Positions 25,391 to 33,428 of a DNA stretch of 64,000 bases are shown here, piece after piece (within the stretch, counting starts at the first letter, position 1; each line of letters begins with the position of its first letter). The translations under genes and the position numbers were made by a program. This DNA comes from Herbidospora solisilvae. Its GTDB lineage: Bacteria; Actinomycetota; Actinomycetes; Streptosporangiales; Streptosporangiaceae. Location of the stretch: contig NZ_WXEW01000003.1 of NCBI RefSeq assembly GCF_009901565.1, positions 559,312 to 623,311 of the forward strand. Direction: 5' to 3'. Under the pieces are notes generated by a model. It had not been told where the DNA came from and ran no database searches. It worked only from the letters and a program-made list of their open reading frames with translations.

Positions 25391-26137
25391 ATGGCCAAAT
25401 ACCGCCAGATACGCGAGGATCTGCGCGCTTTGATCGAGTCGGGCGAATACGGGCCCCGCGCATTGCTCCCGTCGTTGACCGACCTGACCGCGCGATATCG
25501 CGTGGCCAGGAACACCGCGACGCAGGCACTGAAGGAGCTGGAGCAGGAAGGCCTGATCCAGTCCGAGGGTGGTCGAGGCTGGATCGTCAGGCCTCGGCCA
25601 CGCCCTCGACGGCATGGGATAGACCGGTACTCGCGAAGCACGTGGGCGGCAGGCAAGGCGATTTTGATCGCTGAGACCGCCAGCCAGGGCATGGTCGCCC
25701 GACAGCAGATTCGCGAGCTCGCCGAGGTCGAGGCACCCGAGGTCGTCGCGGTCCGTCTCGGCATACCCGTCGGCACCACCGTGTGGGTCCGGCGGCGAAC
25801 CACGTTCATCGAGGACCGTGCCCACCAGCTTGCGGACTCCTACTACCCGCTTGACCTCGTCGAAGGTACGGCGATACGCCAAGTCGACACGGGGCCCGGC
25901 GGCGGATTCGCCCGTCTCGAAGAGTCCGGGGAGCGCCTTGACGAGATCAACGAAGAGCTCGCAGCGCGCATGCCGACAAGCCGGGAAGCGATAGACCTGT
26001 CGCTTCCACCGGGGACGCCCGTCGTTGAGTTAATCCGGACCACGTACGACATCTCCGGCCGCGCCGTCGAGGTCATGTGGTCGATCATCGCGGGCGACAT
26101 GTCGAGCTTCAGCTACCGATTCAAGATCCCGGACTAG
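25391..26137 (+). CDS. GntR/UTRA-family transcriptional regulator (KorSA-like)
   Basis: 248 residues. The N-terminal winged HTH (~1-68) has 'ALLPSLTDLTARYRVARNTATQALKELE', typical for GntR, and the rest (~85-245) is a UTRA-type ligand domain with 'VVELIRTTYDISGRAVEVM'. This arrangement is that of KorSA/TraR repressors controlling transfer in pSAM2-like elements. The palindromes upstream are likely operators. It is divergent from the leftward transfer operon and followed after seven bases by a PP2C-like gene. Confidence 0.9.
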   Translation: MAKYRQIREDLRALIESGEYGPRALLPSLTDLTARYRVARNTATQALKELEQEGLIQSEGGRGWIVRPRPRPRRHGIDRYSRSTWAAGKAILIAETASQGMVARQQIRELAEVEAPEVVAVRLGIPVGTTVWVRRRTTFIEDRAHQLADSYYPLDLVEGTAIRQVDTGPGGGFARLEESGERLDEINEELAARMPTSREAIDLSLPPGTPVVELIRTTYDISGRAVEVMWSIIAGDMSSFSYRFKIPD

Positions 26138-26144
26138 GGCGGCC

Positions 26145-26912
26145 GTGCGAATCACCTACGAATCCAGGCCAGCGCCTGATCGGCGGAATGAGGACTTCGT
26201 CATCGGCGGGCCGACATGGGTCGCCGTCCTCGATGGCGCCACCGCCCCGGCCGGAGTCGACTCCGGGTGCGTGCACGACGTGCCCTGGCTCGTCGCCCAA
26301 CTGGCGAGCGACATCGCCCGAGGGATGACCACTCGCCGGGAGGCAGCGCTCGCCGACATCCTTGAGCAGGCCATCCGGTCCACCACGGCCGCTCACAGCG
26401 ACACCTGCGACGTAGCGAACCCCGACTCGCCGTCGTCGACCGTCGCGATCGTGCGGCGGCGCCGCGACCTCGTCGACTACCTGGTGCTGTGCGATTCCCC
26501 GATCGTGCTGCGCCGGAGCGACGGCACCCTCACGGTGGTCGACGACGACCGCACCGACCACCTGCCGGGCGGGCGGCCGTACAGCCGCGAACTCGTCAGG
26601 TCGCTCCGCAACAGACCCGGAGGATTCTGGGTCGCGAGCACTCGACCGGAGGCAGCCCGAGAGGCGCTGACGGGCACGATCGACGCCAGCCTCGTCACCG
26701 GGGCACTGGTGATGACCGACGGAGTGTCCCGGCTGGTGCAGTGGTTCGGAAAATCCTGGGGCGACTTGGTCGACACCGCCGAAGGCCTCGGCCCGGCCGG
26801 TCTCATCGAGCAGGTCCGCGAAGCCGAACAAGGTTTCGAGCCGCCGCATCGCGCGAAGCGACACGATGATGCCACGGCCGCCTGGGTGGTGTGGCCGCCG
26901 CTGACGGGCTGA
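26145..26912 (+). CDS. PP2C-like protein phosphatase domain protein
   Basis: 255 residues from a GTG seven bases after the GntR stop. Residues that match the PP2C metal-site pattern are visible: 'RNEDF' near the start, 'AVLDGATA' (in place of DGxGG), 'SSTVAIV', 'VMTDGVSRLV' and 'RHDDATAAWVV' near the end. PP2C enzymes remove phosphate from Ser/Thr; this short, divergent form may be a degraded or specialised version. It is co-transcribed with the repressor, so it may modulate element control; I cannot name a substrate. Confidence 0.75.
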   Translation: MRITYESRPAPDRRNEDFVIGGPTWVAVLDGATAPAGVDSGCVHDVPWLVAQLASDIARGMTTRREAALADILEQAIRSTTAAHSDTCDVANPDSPSSTVAIVRRRRDLVDYLVLCDSPIVLRRSDGTLTVVDDDRTDHLPGGRPYSRELVRSLRNRPGGFWVASTRPEAAREALTGTIDASLVTGALVMTDGVSRLVQWFGKSWGDLVDTAEGLGPAGLIEQVREAEQGFEPPHRAKRHDDATAAWVVWPPLTG

Positions 26913-26944
26913 CGGCAGCCATCCGGCGGCGTACCGTCGAACAC

Positions 26945-27088
26945 ATGGCCAAGGATGACGACCTGCCCCCGATCTGCGGCACGTGCATGGGCGCTGGCGG
27001 GGAATGGGTGGACCGCAACGGGAACGGGCCCAAGCAGACCGTCTGGGTCTCCTGCACCACCTGCAGCGGATCGGGCCGCGTCTCGTGA
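26945..27088 (+). CDS. Small double-CxxC zinc protein
   Basis: 47 residues with two DnaJ-like Cys pairs ('CGTCMGAGG' and 'CTTCSGSGRV'). A zinc-ribbon fold is likely. It follows the PP2C-like gene by 32 bases and overlaps the next gene through GTGA. Role unknown; zinc ribbons of this size bind proteins or nucleic acid. Confidence 0.72.
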   Translation: MAKDDDLPPICGTCMGAGGEWVDRNGNGPKQTVWVSCTTCSGSGRVS

Positions 27089-27381
27089 CCGACCCGATCA
27101 CCTGCCCAGAGTGCGGCGGGGCGAAGGGTGACCGCCTCGGGCGGCTGTTCCTCGCCTGCCGGTTCTGCCAGGGCCGGGGCTGGGTTGGCGGCGAAAATGA
27201 GCCTGCCGAGCCGACGCCCCCGCCGGCGCACCGGCCGCCGGCATGGGCGCATCGATCACTCGTCGGCACGGGCCTGTGCGGGCATTGCCTAGGTGCGGGC
27301 CAGGTGTTCCTGCTTGGCGGTGGGGACGGCGTCCCGTCCGCCGCACGTACGGCGCCGTGCCCGACCTGCGCTGCTGCCTGA
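27085..27381 (+). CDS. Multi-CxxC zinc-ribbon protein
   Basis: 98 residues from a GTG that overlaps the previous stop (GTGA). Four Cys pairs are present ('CPECGG', 'CRFCQGRG', 'CGHCLGAG', 'CPTC'), so two zinc ribbons separated by a Pro-rich linker are likely. The pattern is related to the small gene upstream, which suggests duplication. It closes the rightward group of the element. Confidence 0.72.
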   Translation: MTDPITCPECGGAKGDRLGRLFLACRFCQGRGWVGGENEPAEPTPPPAHRPPAWAHRSLVGTGLCGHCLGAGQVFLLGGGDGVPSAARTAPCPTCAAA

Positions 27382-27436
27382 TCGGCCTAGCCTGCTGTTC
27401 AGAGGGCGGTGACCGACAGGACCCACGGGAAGGGCA

Positions 27437-28468
27437 TCAACTGGCCACGCCCGCTTCGATCTCACGAATGTGGCCGCTGGGAACACATTCAGCCTCCGTG
27501 ATCCGGCCGTCTTCGTCGAGTTCTATCAGAAGCGTCGTGACGAGTTTGAAGGCGACATTGAAGTCTTTGGAGGGCATGCCTTCCCGATCGATGAAACTCG
27601 CTGTAACACGCTCGCTAATGCGCCAATCGACGGTGGCAGCAGCCCATAGCTTCCCGTCAACCTGATAGCCGATGATCTTATGAACGGCAAGAAGATTCAG
27701 CGTCTGCTCGCCCACCCTTGACGCGACGTATCCCCTCCCCGTCAGGCCAAGCCCCGATATTAGCTGGAAGAAGGCCTCACTTCCTGTGAGGACGCGACGG
27801 AGTGCCTGCCGTACTGGTTCAGCGGCACCGATCGCATTCCGCGTAGGTACACGGTCATGCTGCTGGGCAAACTCCTTCAACAGAGATTCGATACCGCAGC
27901 AGTAGTGAAAACTTGTTGCACCATCTCCAAGGTAATCTCGAAGATCCTGCTGCAACTCTGGGAAGAGAGAGTTGGCGCCGAACGCCTTTTTGTCCATGGA
28001 CACGAAGTAGACCGGATCGTCGGAGCTTCGGGCGGCATCGATGGCGGTAAGCCAGATCGCGACATCGCGGGCACCCTCTCCTTTTTCGCTCCACTCCCGG
28101 CTCGCAGGTGGTCTCCGACGCGCTTCACGTATGAGGGACTGCATGGCGGCCCACTCCGGCGTTGGGAGAATGCGAAAGGTAGCCCTCAAACTCTCGGCGT
28201 AGCTCGCCTCAGCAGCCGCAGAGTCGAGGGGCGGGACCTCATCGCTGTTAGGCCAAGGCAGCTTCGCCCGGTAGACCCGCAGTGCTTTCTGGGCGTTGTG
28301 ATGAAGTGTCTCAAGATCGTGTGTAAAGCGGGCCAGATGTTCTTCGAGAACTATTTCAGGGAGCGCAAGCTCCAGGCCTGCGTGCTTCGCCACGACCTTG
28401 AGCATGCTGAGGAACGGCCCGTTGGGAGGCTTGGCTTGGACCAGTTGGTTCGTGTCGAGGACGATCAT
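27437..28468 (-). CDS. PIN-like domain protein
   Basis: 343 residues. It opens with 'MIVLDTNQLVQ' (Asp5 as first metal ligand), the hallmark of PIN nucleases. A later 'GARDVAIWLTAIDAA' and 'VYFVSMDKKAFG' provide the usual downstream acidic cluster, as in the DUF4935 type. The C-terminal ~150 residues form a beta-rich domain of unknown kind. PIN proteins are mostly metal-dependent RNases, often toxins or RNA-processing enzymes; no antitoxin gene is adjacent, so a toxin-antitoxin pair is unlikely. Start at the ATG at 28468. It lies just outside the transfer block. Confidence 0.8.
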   Translation of the reverse strand: MIVLDTNQLVQAKPPNGPFLSMLKVVAKHAGLELALPEIVLEEHLARFTHDLETLHHNAQKALRVYRAKLPWPNSDEVPPLDSAAAEASYAESLRATFRILPTPEWAAMQSLIREARRRPPASREWSEKGEGARDVAIWLTAIDAARSSDDPVYFVSMDKKAFGANSLFPELQQDLRDYLGDGATSFHYCCGIESLLKEFAQQHDRVPTRNAIGAAEPVRQALRRVLTGSEAFFQLISGLGLTGRGYVASRVGEQTLNLLAVHKIIGYQVDGKLWAAATVDWRISERVTASFIDREGMPSKDFNVAFKLVTTLLIELDEDGRITEAECVPSGHIREIEAGVAS

Positions 28469-28537
28469 GGTGGGATCCTAGGGCGAGAGGCCTATTCTGT
28501 AAGAGCACTTCACAGGTAGATAGGGCTAGGCGGGTTC

Positions 28538-29308
28538 CTAGGGGATCGCCCACTCGCCTTTCTCGCTGGCGAAACCGGTATTCAGGGCGAACTGCAGCTT
28601 GGCGAGTTTGGCGCCATCCGGCACCTCGAACAGCACTACGCCCTTGCGTGTATCCCCCGGATTGGCCGTGATGGAAGAGAAGACCTCGCCTTCCTTGACG
28701 TCCCCGAAGGTCTGCGAGTACTGCTGCCCCTCTGCGTCGATCAGCTTGAGACCGATGCTGGGTGCGTCGGTGTAGACGGCCGTCCCGGTGTTCTTCAGTT
28801 GCATCTCCACCGCCACCCAGCGGGCCCCCGCTTTGGGCTTGATGAAGTCGTTTTCAGACGTGGCGGGGTCGAAGATCTGCGTCACGGCGGCGTCGACCTG
28901 CACGTCGGAATCCAGCCCCTGCAGGGTGATCGCGGAGCCGATGGCCGCCGGGCCATCTCCTGACGCGTCGCCGGCTGGCTGCTCCTCTGGTGCGGTAGCA
29001 GCGTCGGAGGGCGGGGCGGTTGGCTTGCTGGTGGCCGGGCCGCGGTTTGGGGTTGCCAGCGTTTCCCGACCTGCGGTCTCGGTGTCGATGTTGAGGACGA
29101 CCGCGAAGCAGCCACCCACGACGAGAACGAAGACCACTGTGGAGATCATGAGGATGGCCGCCGTGTTACTCCGCTTCGGGGGCGGCGGAGGTGGCGGGTA
29201 CCCATACCCGGGAGGCGGGTAAGGCTGCTGGCCGTACGGCTGCTGCGGCGGAGGCTGCCACGGCTGAGGTTGCGGCCGGTTTGGGTCGTGAGGGCCCGGC
29301 TGAGTCAT
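28538..29308 (-). CDS. DUF4352-like membrane-anchored protein
   Basis: 256 residues. A proline/glutamine/tyrosine-rich cytoplasmic N-terminus (~1-45) leads to one transmembrane segment (~48-70), a Thr/Pro/Ala-rich spacer and an extracellular beta domain (~125-256). That domain has 'GARWVAVEMQLKNTGTAVY' and 'GVVLFEVPDG', typical of DUF4352/telokin-like immunoglobulin folds. Such proteins are common, functionally unclear surface proteins in actinomycetes. Orientation and spacing suggest a separate transcript from the PIN-like gene. Confidence 0.82.
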   Translation of the reverse strand: MTQPGPHDPNRPQPQPWQPPPQQPYGQQPYPPPGYGYPPPPPPPKRSNTAAILMISTVVFVLVVGGCFAVVLNIDTETAGRETLATPNRGPATSKPTAPPSDAATAPEEQPAGDASGDGPAAIGSAITLQGLDSDVQVDAAVTQIFDPATSENDFIKPKAGARWVAVEMQLKNTGTAVYTDAPSIGLKLIDAEGQQYSQTFGDVKEGEVFSSITANPGDTRKGVVLFEVPDGAKLAKLQFALNTGFASEKGEWAIP

Positions 29309-29461
29309 CGCGGGACTCCATGATCAGGGGACTCGGAACGTTCCTGTGACGGATGGTGCGCCTTGCCGGGTTACCTCGGCCATCCTGGGAGACCAGATCG
29401 TTAGGATCGCTGACCTGCGGACATGCCGATTTCCCATTTACAAGCGGCCCGCGCTCAGAGT

Positions 29462-29965
29462 TCAGAGGGAAGTGACCTCGACAGTCCACGGGCACGGCGC
29501 CGACACGTCGAGGACGTATATGCCCACCTCCGTTCGCTGCACGCGCCTGTCGATCTGGTCGCCGAGGTCGTCGACCAGGCCGGCCACGAATCGCGCCCCC
29601 TCCAGCAGGGTGATGCTAATCCCGCCTGCTCCTTCCGGGACCGCGGTGCCGGAGCAGTTCAGCGTGTAGTGGAGCTCCCACGGGCCCGCCGTGGTGAACG
29701 GGTCGGTCTTCCCGGCGGCGCTACCGGAGGCCGAGAGGCGGACGCCGGCGACCTCGGGGAGGGGAGTCGGCGGAGCCTCCTCGACGACGGCAGTGGGCTG
29801 GTCGGGTTGAGGCGTGGAGACGGCGGCCTGAGGCTCGGCAGGGGCTACTGCTGGGGACGTGGGGCTGAGGGCGACCGCGAGCGCGGCGATCCCTGCGGCG
29901 CCAAGGGCTATGACTCCGACTGTGATTCCGGCCAGAGGCGCGATCTCAGACCAGCGTGCAGGCAT
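29462..29965 (-). CDS. Membrane-anchored extracytoplasmic protein
   Basis: 167 residues from the ATG at 29965. A short N-terminal stretch, one hydrophobic segment (~9-33), a Pro/Thr/Val-rich linker and a C-terminal beta-rich domain (~75-167) with two Cys. Not recognised. The gene starts 85 bases left of the remains of the Tad ATPase and runs away from it, so it is the last accessory gene before the chromosomal pilus locus. Confidence 0.65.
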   Translation of the reverse strand: MPARWSEIAPLAGITVGVIALGAAGIAALAVALSPTSPAVAPAEPQAAVSTPQPDQPTAVVEEAPPTPLPEVAGVRLSASGSAAGKTDPFTTAGPWELHYTLNCSGTAVPEGAGGISITLLEGARFVAGLVDDLGDQIDRRVQRTEVGIYVLDVSAPCPWTVEVTSL

Positions 29966-30050
29966 GTGAGAGAGACGCGGGAACGGCCCTGGTCGATGGC
30001 GTCTGTGGCCCGATTGTGATGCCAGGCAAAGTGTTGGTGTTTTCTGACCT

Positions 30051-30395
30051 TTGAGTGACCTTCTCGCGGCTCTGAACACGGGGCACGAGGGCGGATGCGG
30101 GACCTTGCATGCCAACACGGCGGCTGACGTGCCGCCTCGGCTTGAGGCGCTGGCGTGTGCGGCGGGGCTGAGCCGGGAGGCGGTGCACAGCCAGTTGGCG
30201 GCAGCGCTGGATGCGGTGATCCACGTGGTGCGGGACTCCGGGACGGGGGTGCGGCGGGTGGCGGAGATCTGTTTGTTGCGGCGGGGGGTGGGTGGGTTTG
30301 TCGAGGCGGTGCCGGCGGTTTCGTTCGACGGGCGGGGCGGGGTGCGGGAGGGGGCGGCGTTCGAGGCGCTGCGGGAACGGTGCCTGGGGAGGTGA
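30051..30395 (+). pseudogene. 3' remnant of TadA/CpaF pilus ATPase
   Basis: The frame encodes only the final ~114 residues of a CpaF/TadA secretion ATPase: 'LLAALNTGHEGGCGTLHANTA' (split here) is the conserved stretch after the Walker B region, followed by 'ALDAVIHVVRD' and a typical 'RRVAEICLL'. An in-frame TGA lies six bases before the TTG and no ATPase sequence is found upstream, so the N-domain and Walker A and B are missing. Full-length homologues have ~350-450 residues. Unless the rest is supplied elsewhere, the Tad pilus cannot be powered. The break coincides with the end of accessory DNA. Confidence 0.85.
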
Positions 30396-31332
30396 AGCGG
30401 GCCTTCCGGCTTGTGGCTGCGATTGGGATCGGGTCTGGGGTCTTTCTTCGTTACGGCTTCGCCTGGTCGGCACCGCCCGCCGCGTCCGGATCTCCTCTGC
30501 GAACGGCGGCAACCGGCCGCTGTGGTGCTGCTCCGCTACGGCGGCAGGGTCTGCGCGGAGCCAGGAGGCGAGCATCGACGGCCGGGCCTTATCGATGTTC
30601 ATGGCGGTCGTCATGGAGGCCCCGCGTGTGCAGCGTGGCTTATGCGACGTGGCTTTTGCGCGTCAGCTGTGCAGCGTGCTGGCGGGGCGTTCGTCGGGTG
30701 GCGTGGCGTTGGCGCGTGGACTAGCGGCGTAGCGGCGTTGCCTATGAGGCGAGGTCTGTGCCGCCTGGTCCATAAGGCGTGGCGTTGGGGCGTCGCTGTG
30801 CAGCGTGGCCGATGCGGCGTCTGTCGTGCGGTAGGGCGTACGCGGCTTGGCCTTTGGACATGCTATGGGCGGTTCCGGTCTGCGCGGTGGTTAGTGCGGG
30901 CCTGCGCCGCCCGGTGTTTGGGGCGTGGCCTGAAGGCTGGGTGTTTGCGCGTGGTCTGTGGGCGTGGTCTGTGCTCCGTGCCTTGCGTGGTCTGGCGGCG
31001 CCGGTCTGGGCGGTGGTTTGTGCGCGTCTGCGCCGCCCGGTCCTTAGGGGTGGCCTGCAAGCCCTGATGGTTGCGGCCCGGTCTGTGGGCGTGGTTTGTG
31101 CTGCGGCTGTGGAGTGACCGCGGCGGTCTGCGCGGTTGCTGCGGCGTAGGTCTGTGTGTCCCTCTGCAGCAGGGTCTTTGGGCGTGACTTGTATGGCGTG
31201 GCCTGGAGCGTGGCCTGCGTCGCCTATGTGCGGGGCCGGTGCGCGCGGTTCGGCGTGCCTATGAGCGAGGTCAGTGCGAACGGCCTGGGGCGTGTCTCTG
31301 CGCCAGATGGGCGTTGGGCGATTGGAGATGGC
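30396..31332. other. Long gap between tadA remnant and tadB with degenerate repeats
   Basis: 937 bases without a convincing gene where these two genes are normally adjacent. Open frames here are Arg/Cys/Trp-rich and look like chance products of the skewed composition. The plus strand is strongly enriched in G and T, with recurring strings such as GTGCAGCGTGG and GGGCGTGGTCTGTG. Confidence 0.7.
30875..31120 (+). repeat. ~126-bp imperfect tandem repeat, GT-rich
   Basis: Units starting CCGGTCTG at 30875 and 31001 share blocks including GCGCCGCCCGGT, GGCCTG and GTCTGTGGGCGTGGT at the same offsets. A weaker third start follows at about 31121. Divergence is considerable, so the array is old. Confidence 0.65.
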
Positions 31333-32049
31333 GTGATCACGTTGTTGGTTGGGTTATGCGCCGGGCTGGCGGTTTGGGTGTGGTCCGGGCCCTCGGTTCC
31401 CGAGGTGCGGCTGGCGCAGTTGACGCGGGAGGCCGGGCCCGGATTCTCTTTGCCCGACCTGCTGAAGGCCAGGCGGTCGCGTAAAGGGCTGGTGCGGGCC
31501 TGGCGGGGTGGAACCGTTGAGTTGTGTCAGGCGATCGTGGCTGAGCTCGCGGCCGGGCGGACCCCTGGTGAGGCGCTTTCCAGGGCCATCGGTTCCATCG
31601 AGGGACCGCCGGAGATCGTCGCAGCGCTTCGGCCGGTCGCGCGGGTGGCTCGTGATGGCGGGGATGTCCCGGCGGCGTTGACCGATGCGGCGCCTCCCGT
31701 GGGAGGTGAAGGGTTGCGGCGGCTGGCGTCCTGCTGGGAGGTGGGGGTCAGCGTGGGTGGTGGGCTTGCGCCTCTCGTCGAGCGTGTGGGTGGGGCGTTG
31801 CGGGACATGGAGAACCACCGTCAGGAGATCTCGGCGCAACTCGCCGGGCCTCGGGCCACTGCCCGGCTGCTTGCGGGGTTGCCCGCGCTCGGGTTGTTGA
31901 TGGCGGCCGGGTTGGGGATGCGGCCGCTTCCGTTTCTCTTCACGACTCTGCCGGGGATCGGGTGTCTCGTCGTGGGGTTGCTGCTCAATGTGGCCGGGCT
32001 GCGGTGGACGGACCGCATGGTGCGGAAGGCCGAAGACAGTGTCCGCTGA
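31333..32049 (+). CDS. tadB: Tad pilus inner-membrane protein TadB (T2SSF domain)
   Basis: 238 residues from the GTG at 31333, chosen because GGAG sits six bases upstream; a longer frame extends into the repeats. An N-terminal hydrophobic segment is followed by a type II secretion F-domain ('AELAAGRTPGEALSRAIGS', 'LASCWEVGVSVGGGLAPLVERV') and two C-terminal membrane segments. TadB works with TadC as platform under the pilus ATPase. The family match is good, but upstream its motor gene is broken and the usual tight spacing is lost. Confidence 0.85.
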   Translation: MITLLVGLCAGLAVWVWSGPSVPEVRLAQLTREAGPGFSLPDLLKARRSRKGLVRAWRGGTVELCQAIVAELAAGRTPGEALSRAIGSIEGPPEIVAALRPVARVARDGGDVPAALTDAAPPVGGEGLRRLASCWEVGVSVGGGLAPLVERVGGALRDMENHRQEISAQLAGPRATARLLAGLPALGLLMAAGLGMRPLPFLFTTLPGIGCLVVGLLLNVAGLRWTDRMVRKAEDSVR

Positions 32050-32158
32050 TGGGGCGGTGCTTCAGGTTCCACTTCAGTGATCTTTCTCCGGGGTGCGATG
32101 TCGGTATCGATGTGGGTTGGGCTGTCTTCAGACACGAGGTGGCGTAGAAGCCCAGGAT

Positions 32159-32322
32159 TCGGCTCGGACGGTTGGCCCAACGCTCGTCTCTCAGCCCCGC
32201 GTCGGGCTAAAACCCGGCTCGGGCGGTTGGCCAGACGCTCGTGAAGCCCGGCGTGGGGCTAGGACCCCGCTCGGGTGGTTTGCCAGAAGCTCAGGGTCGT
32301 AGCCCGGCGTCGGGCTCGATGA
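32159..32322 (+). repeat. ~54-bp tandem repeat, three copies
   Basis: Three units beginning near 32160, 32214 and 32267, each with CGGCTCGGxCGGTTGGCC (third copy with small changes), a variable centre and a GCCCxGCGTxGGGCT block. Near-copies of a TTCAGG...TTCCACTTCAG string flank the array at 32056-32077 and 32327-32355. It fills the 376-base gap between tadB and tadC, in which no gene is seen. Confidence 0.75.
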
Positions 32323-32425
32323 GGCCGGTGCACGCTTCAGGAGTTTCCACTTCAGGGAGTGCCTCCGGACCTCTGTGAAGTGGGCGCCGGTTCCCCGTGG
32401 TTGAGATCGGCTCAGGAAGGATGGC

Positions 32426-33157
32426 GTGGTGGTCGAGGTTCTTGCCGGTCTGTGTGTGGCGTTGTCGATCATGTGCTGGCCGGTTCGGCGTACTGCCGCT
32501 GAGCGGCTCAAGGCGGTGGTCGATCCTCCGCAGGCGAAAGGTCCCGCGGTCGAGAACCCGGCGGGCCGGATCGCCTTGGTCGCGGGGCCGGTGCTCGTGC
32601 TGGTCATGCTCGTGGTCGGTGGGGTGGCCGGGGTCGTGTTGGGGGTGCTCCTGGCCGGGGCCGTGGTCGTCCACTTCAGGCGGAAGGAGGCTCCCCAAGA
32701 TCGCCGTCATAGGGAGCTCGTCCGTGCCGATCTGCCGTTCGCCGCCGATCTCATGGCCGAGTGCCTGCGGGCCGGTCAGCCGCTCGTGGGGGCGATCGAG
32801 ATCGTCGCGCGGGTCGTCGACGGTCCTCTGGGTGAGCGGTTGCGGTGGGCGGGTGGGCAGATGCGGTTGGGTGCCGATCCCGTCGAGGTGTGGCGGGGGC
32901 TCGCCGCCGAAGACGCGCTCGCTCTGCTGGCCAGGGCCATCGCGCGGGCGGTCGAGTCGGGCGCGCCGGTCGCCGATGTGCTGACCCGGGTCGCCGAGGA
33001 TGCCCGGCAGGCCGGGCGGGCCGCCTCTTCGGCCGCCGCGCGGCGGGTGGGGGTTCAGGCGGTGGCGCCCCTGGGGGTGTGTTTCCTGCCGGCGTTCTGC
33101 TTTCTGGGCATCATCCCGGTCGTCGCGGGGCTGGCGACCCAGGTTCTCGCGCCCTGA
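32426..33157 (+). CDS. tadC: Tad pilus inner-membrane protein TadC (T2SSF domain)
   Basis: 243 residues from a GTG with AGGAAGG upstream. N-terminal membrane segments (~1-17 and ~48-83), the F-domain ('LPFAADLMAECLRAGQPLVGAIE' split over two helices, then 'ALLARAIARAVESGAPVADVL') and a terminal hydrophobic pair. Partner of TadB in the Flp/Tad assembly platform. The order tadB-tadC-pilin-TadE is conserved, though the gaps are not. Confidence 0.85.
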   Translation: MVVEVLAGLCVALSIMCWPVRRTAAERLKAVVDPPQAKGPAVENPAGRIALVAGPVLVLVMLVVGGVAGVVLGVLLAGAVVVHFRRKEAPQDRRHRELVRADLPFAADLMAECLRAGQPLVGAIEIVARVVDGPLGERLRWAGGQMRLGADPVEVWRGLAAEDALALLARAIARAVESGAPVADVLTRVAEDARQAGRAASSAAARRVGVQAVAPLGVCFLPAFCFLGIIPVVAGLATQVLAP

Positions 33158-33190
33158 TCCCGGGCAAGCTGTCATGATCTTTGCGCGAGG

Positions 33191-33339
33191 TTTTCCACAC
33201 CGGCAGGCGGTACTGCACAGGGTGTGGACGGAAGTTATCCACAGGTGTGGATAACGCTGGCTCTCCATGTGGATTTTGAGCTCGGTTTCCCCGTACACAC
33301 AGGTCTTTTGAGTTATCCACAGGTCTTTCGTTTTCCACA
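33191..33339. promoter_or_regulatory. Cluster of DnaA-box sequences
   Basis: Within 149 bases there are three perfect TTATCCACA boxes (33235-33243 plus, 33246-33254 minus, 33313-33321 plus). Two TTTTCCACA near-boxes (33191-33199, 33331-33339) and two weaker ones (about 33222 and 33268, minus) accompany them. The first two perfect boxes form a nearly palindromic pair. No gene lies in the gap (33158-33428) and no dnaA, dnaN or other oriC marker is in the window. It may titrate DnaA or regulate the pilus genes. Confidence 0.7.
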
Positions 33340-33428
33340 GGCCGAGGCTGATCCCGGTGGAAAGGCCGGTCCGATCGGCAGGCTGGCACCGCCGGAACGG
33401 ACGGTCCGGGCCGGTGTCAGGAGGACGC

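Larger units (their letters stand above)
13836..27381. mobile_element. Conjugative-element-like block (AICE type, incomplete)
   Basis: The block combines a serine recombinase/endonuclease pair, a TraB/FtsK ATPase, membrane and Spd-like proteins, an excisionase-type HTH and a KorSA-like repressor. This is the toolkit of double-stranded-DNA conjugation in actinomycetes. No tyrosine integrase, replication initiator, tRNA target or flanking direct repeat was found, so the true ends are uncertain and the element may be degraded or rely on the serine recombinase. Limits given are those of recognisable genes. Confidence 0.6.

Noticed and set aside
13836-27381. Prophage
   Set aside because: No capsid, tail, portal or terminase gene is present; the endonuclease VII-like gene alone is also common in other mobile elements.
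27437-28468. Toxin-antitoxin pair with the PIN-like protein
   Set aside because: At 343 residues it is much longer than VapC toxins, and no short antitoxin gene overlaps its start.
30411-31067. 218-codon plus-strand frame in the repeat tract
   Set aside because: Arg/Cys/Trp-rich sequence with no start signal; it follows from the GT-rich repeats.
33191-33339. Chromosomal origin of replication
   Set aside because: The box cluster resembles part of an origin, but no dnaA, dnaN, recF or AT-rich unwinding stretch lies near it and the flanking genes are pilus genes.
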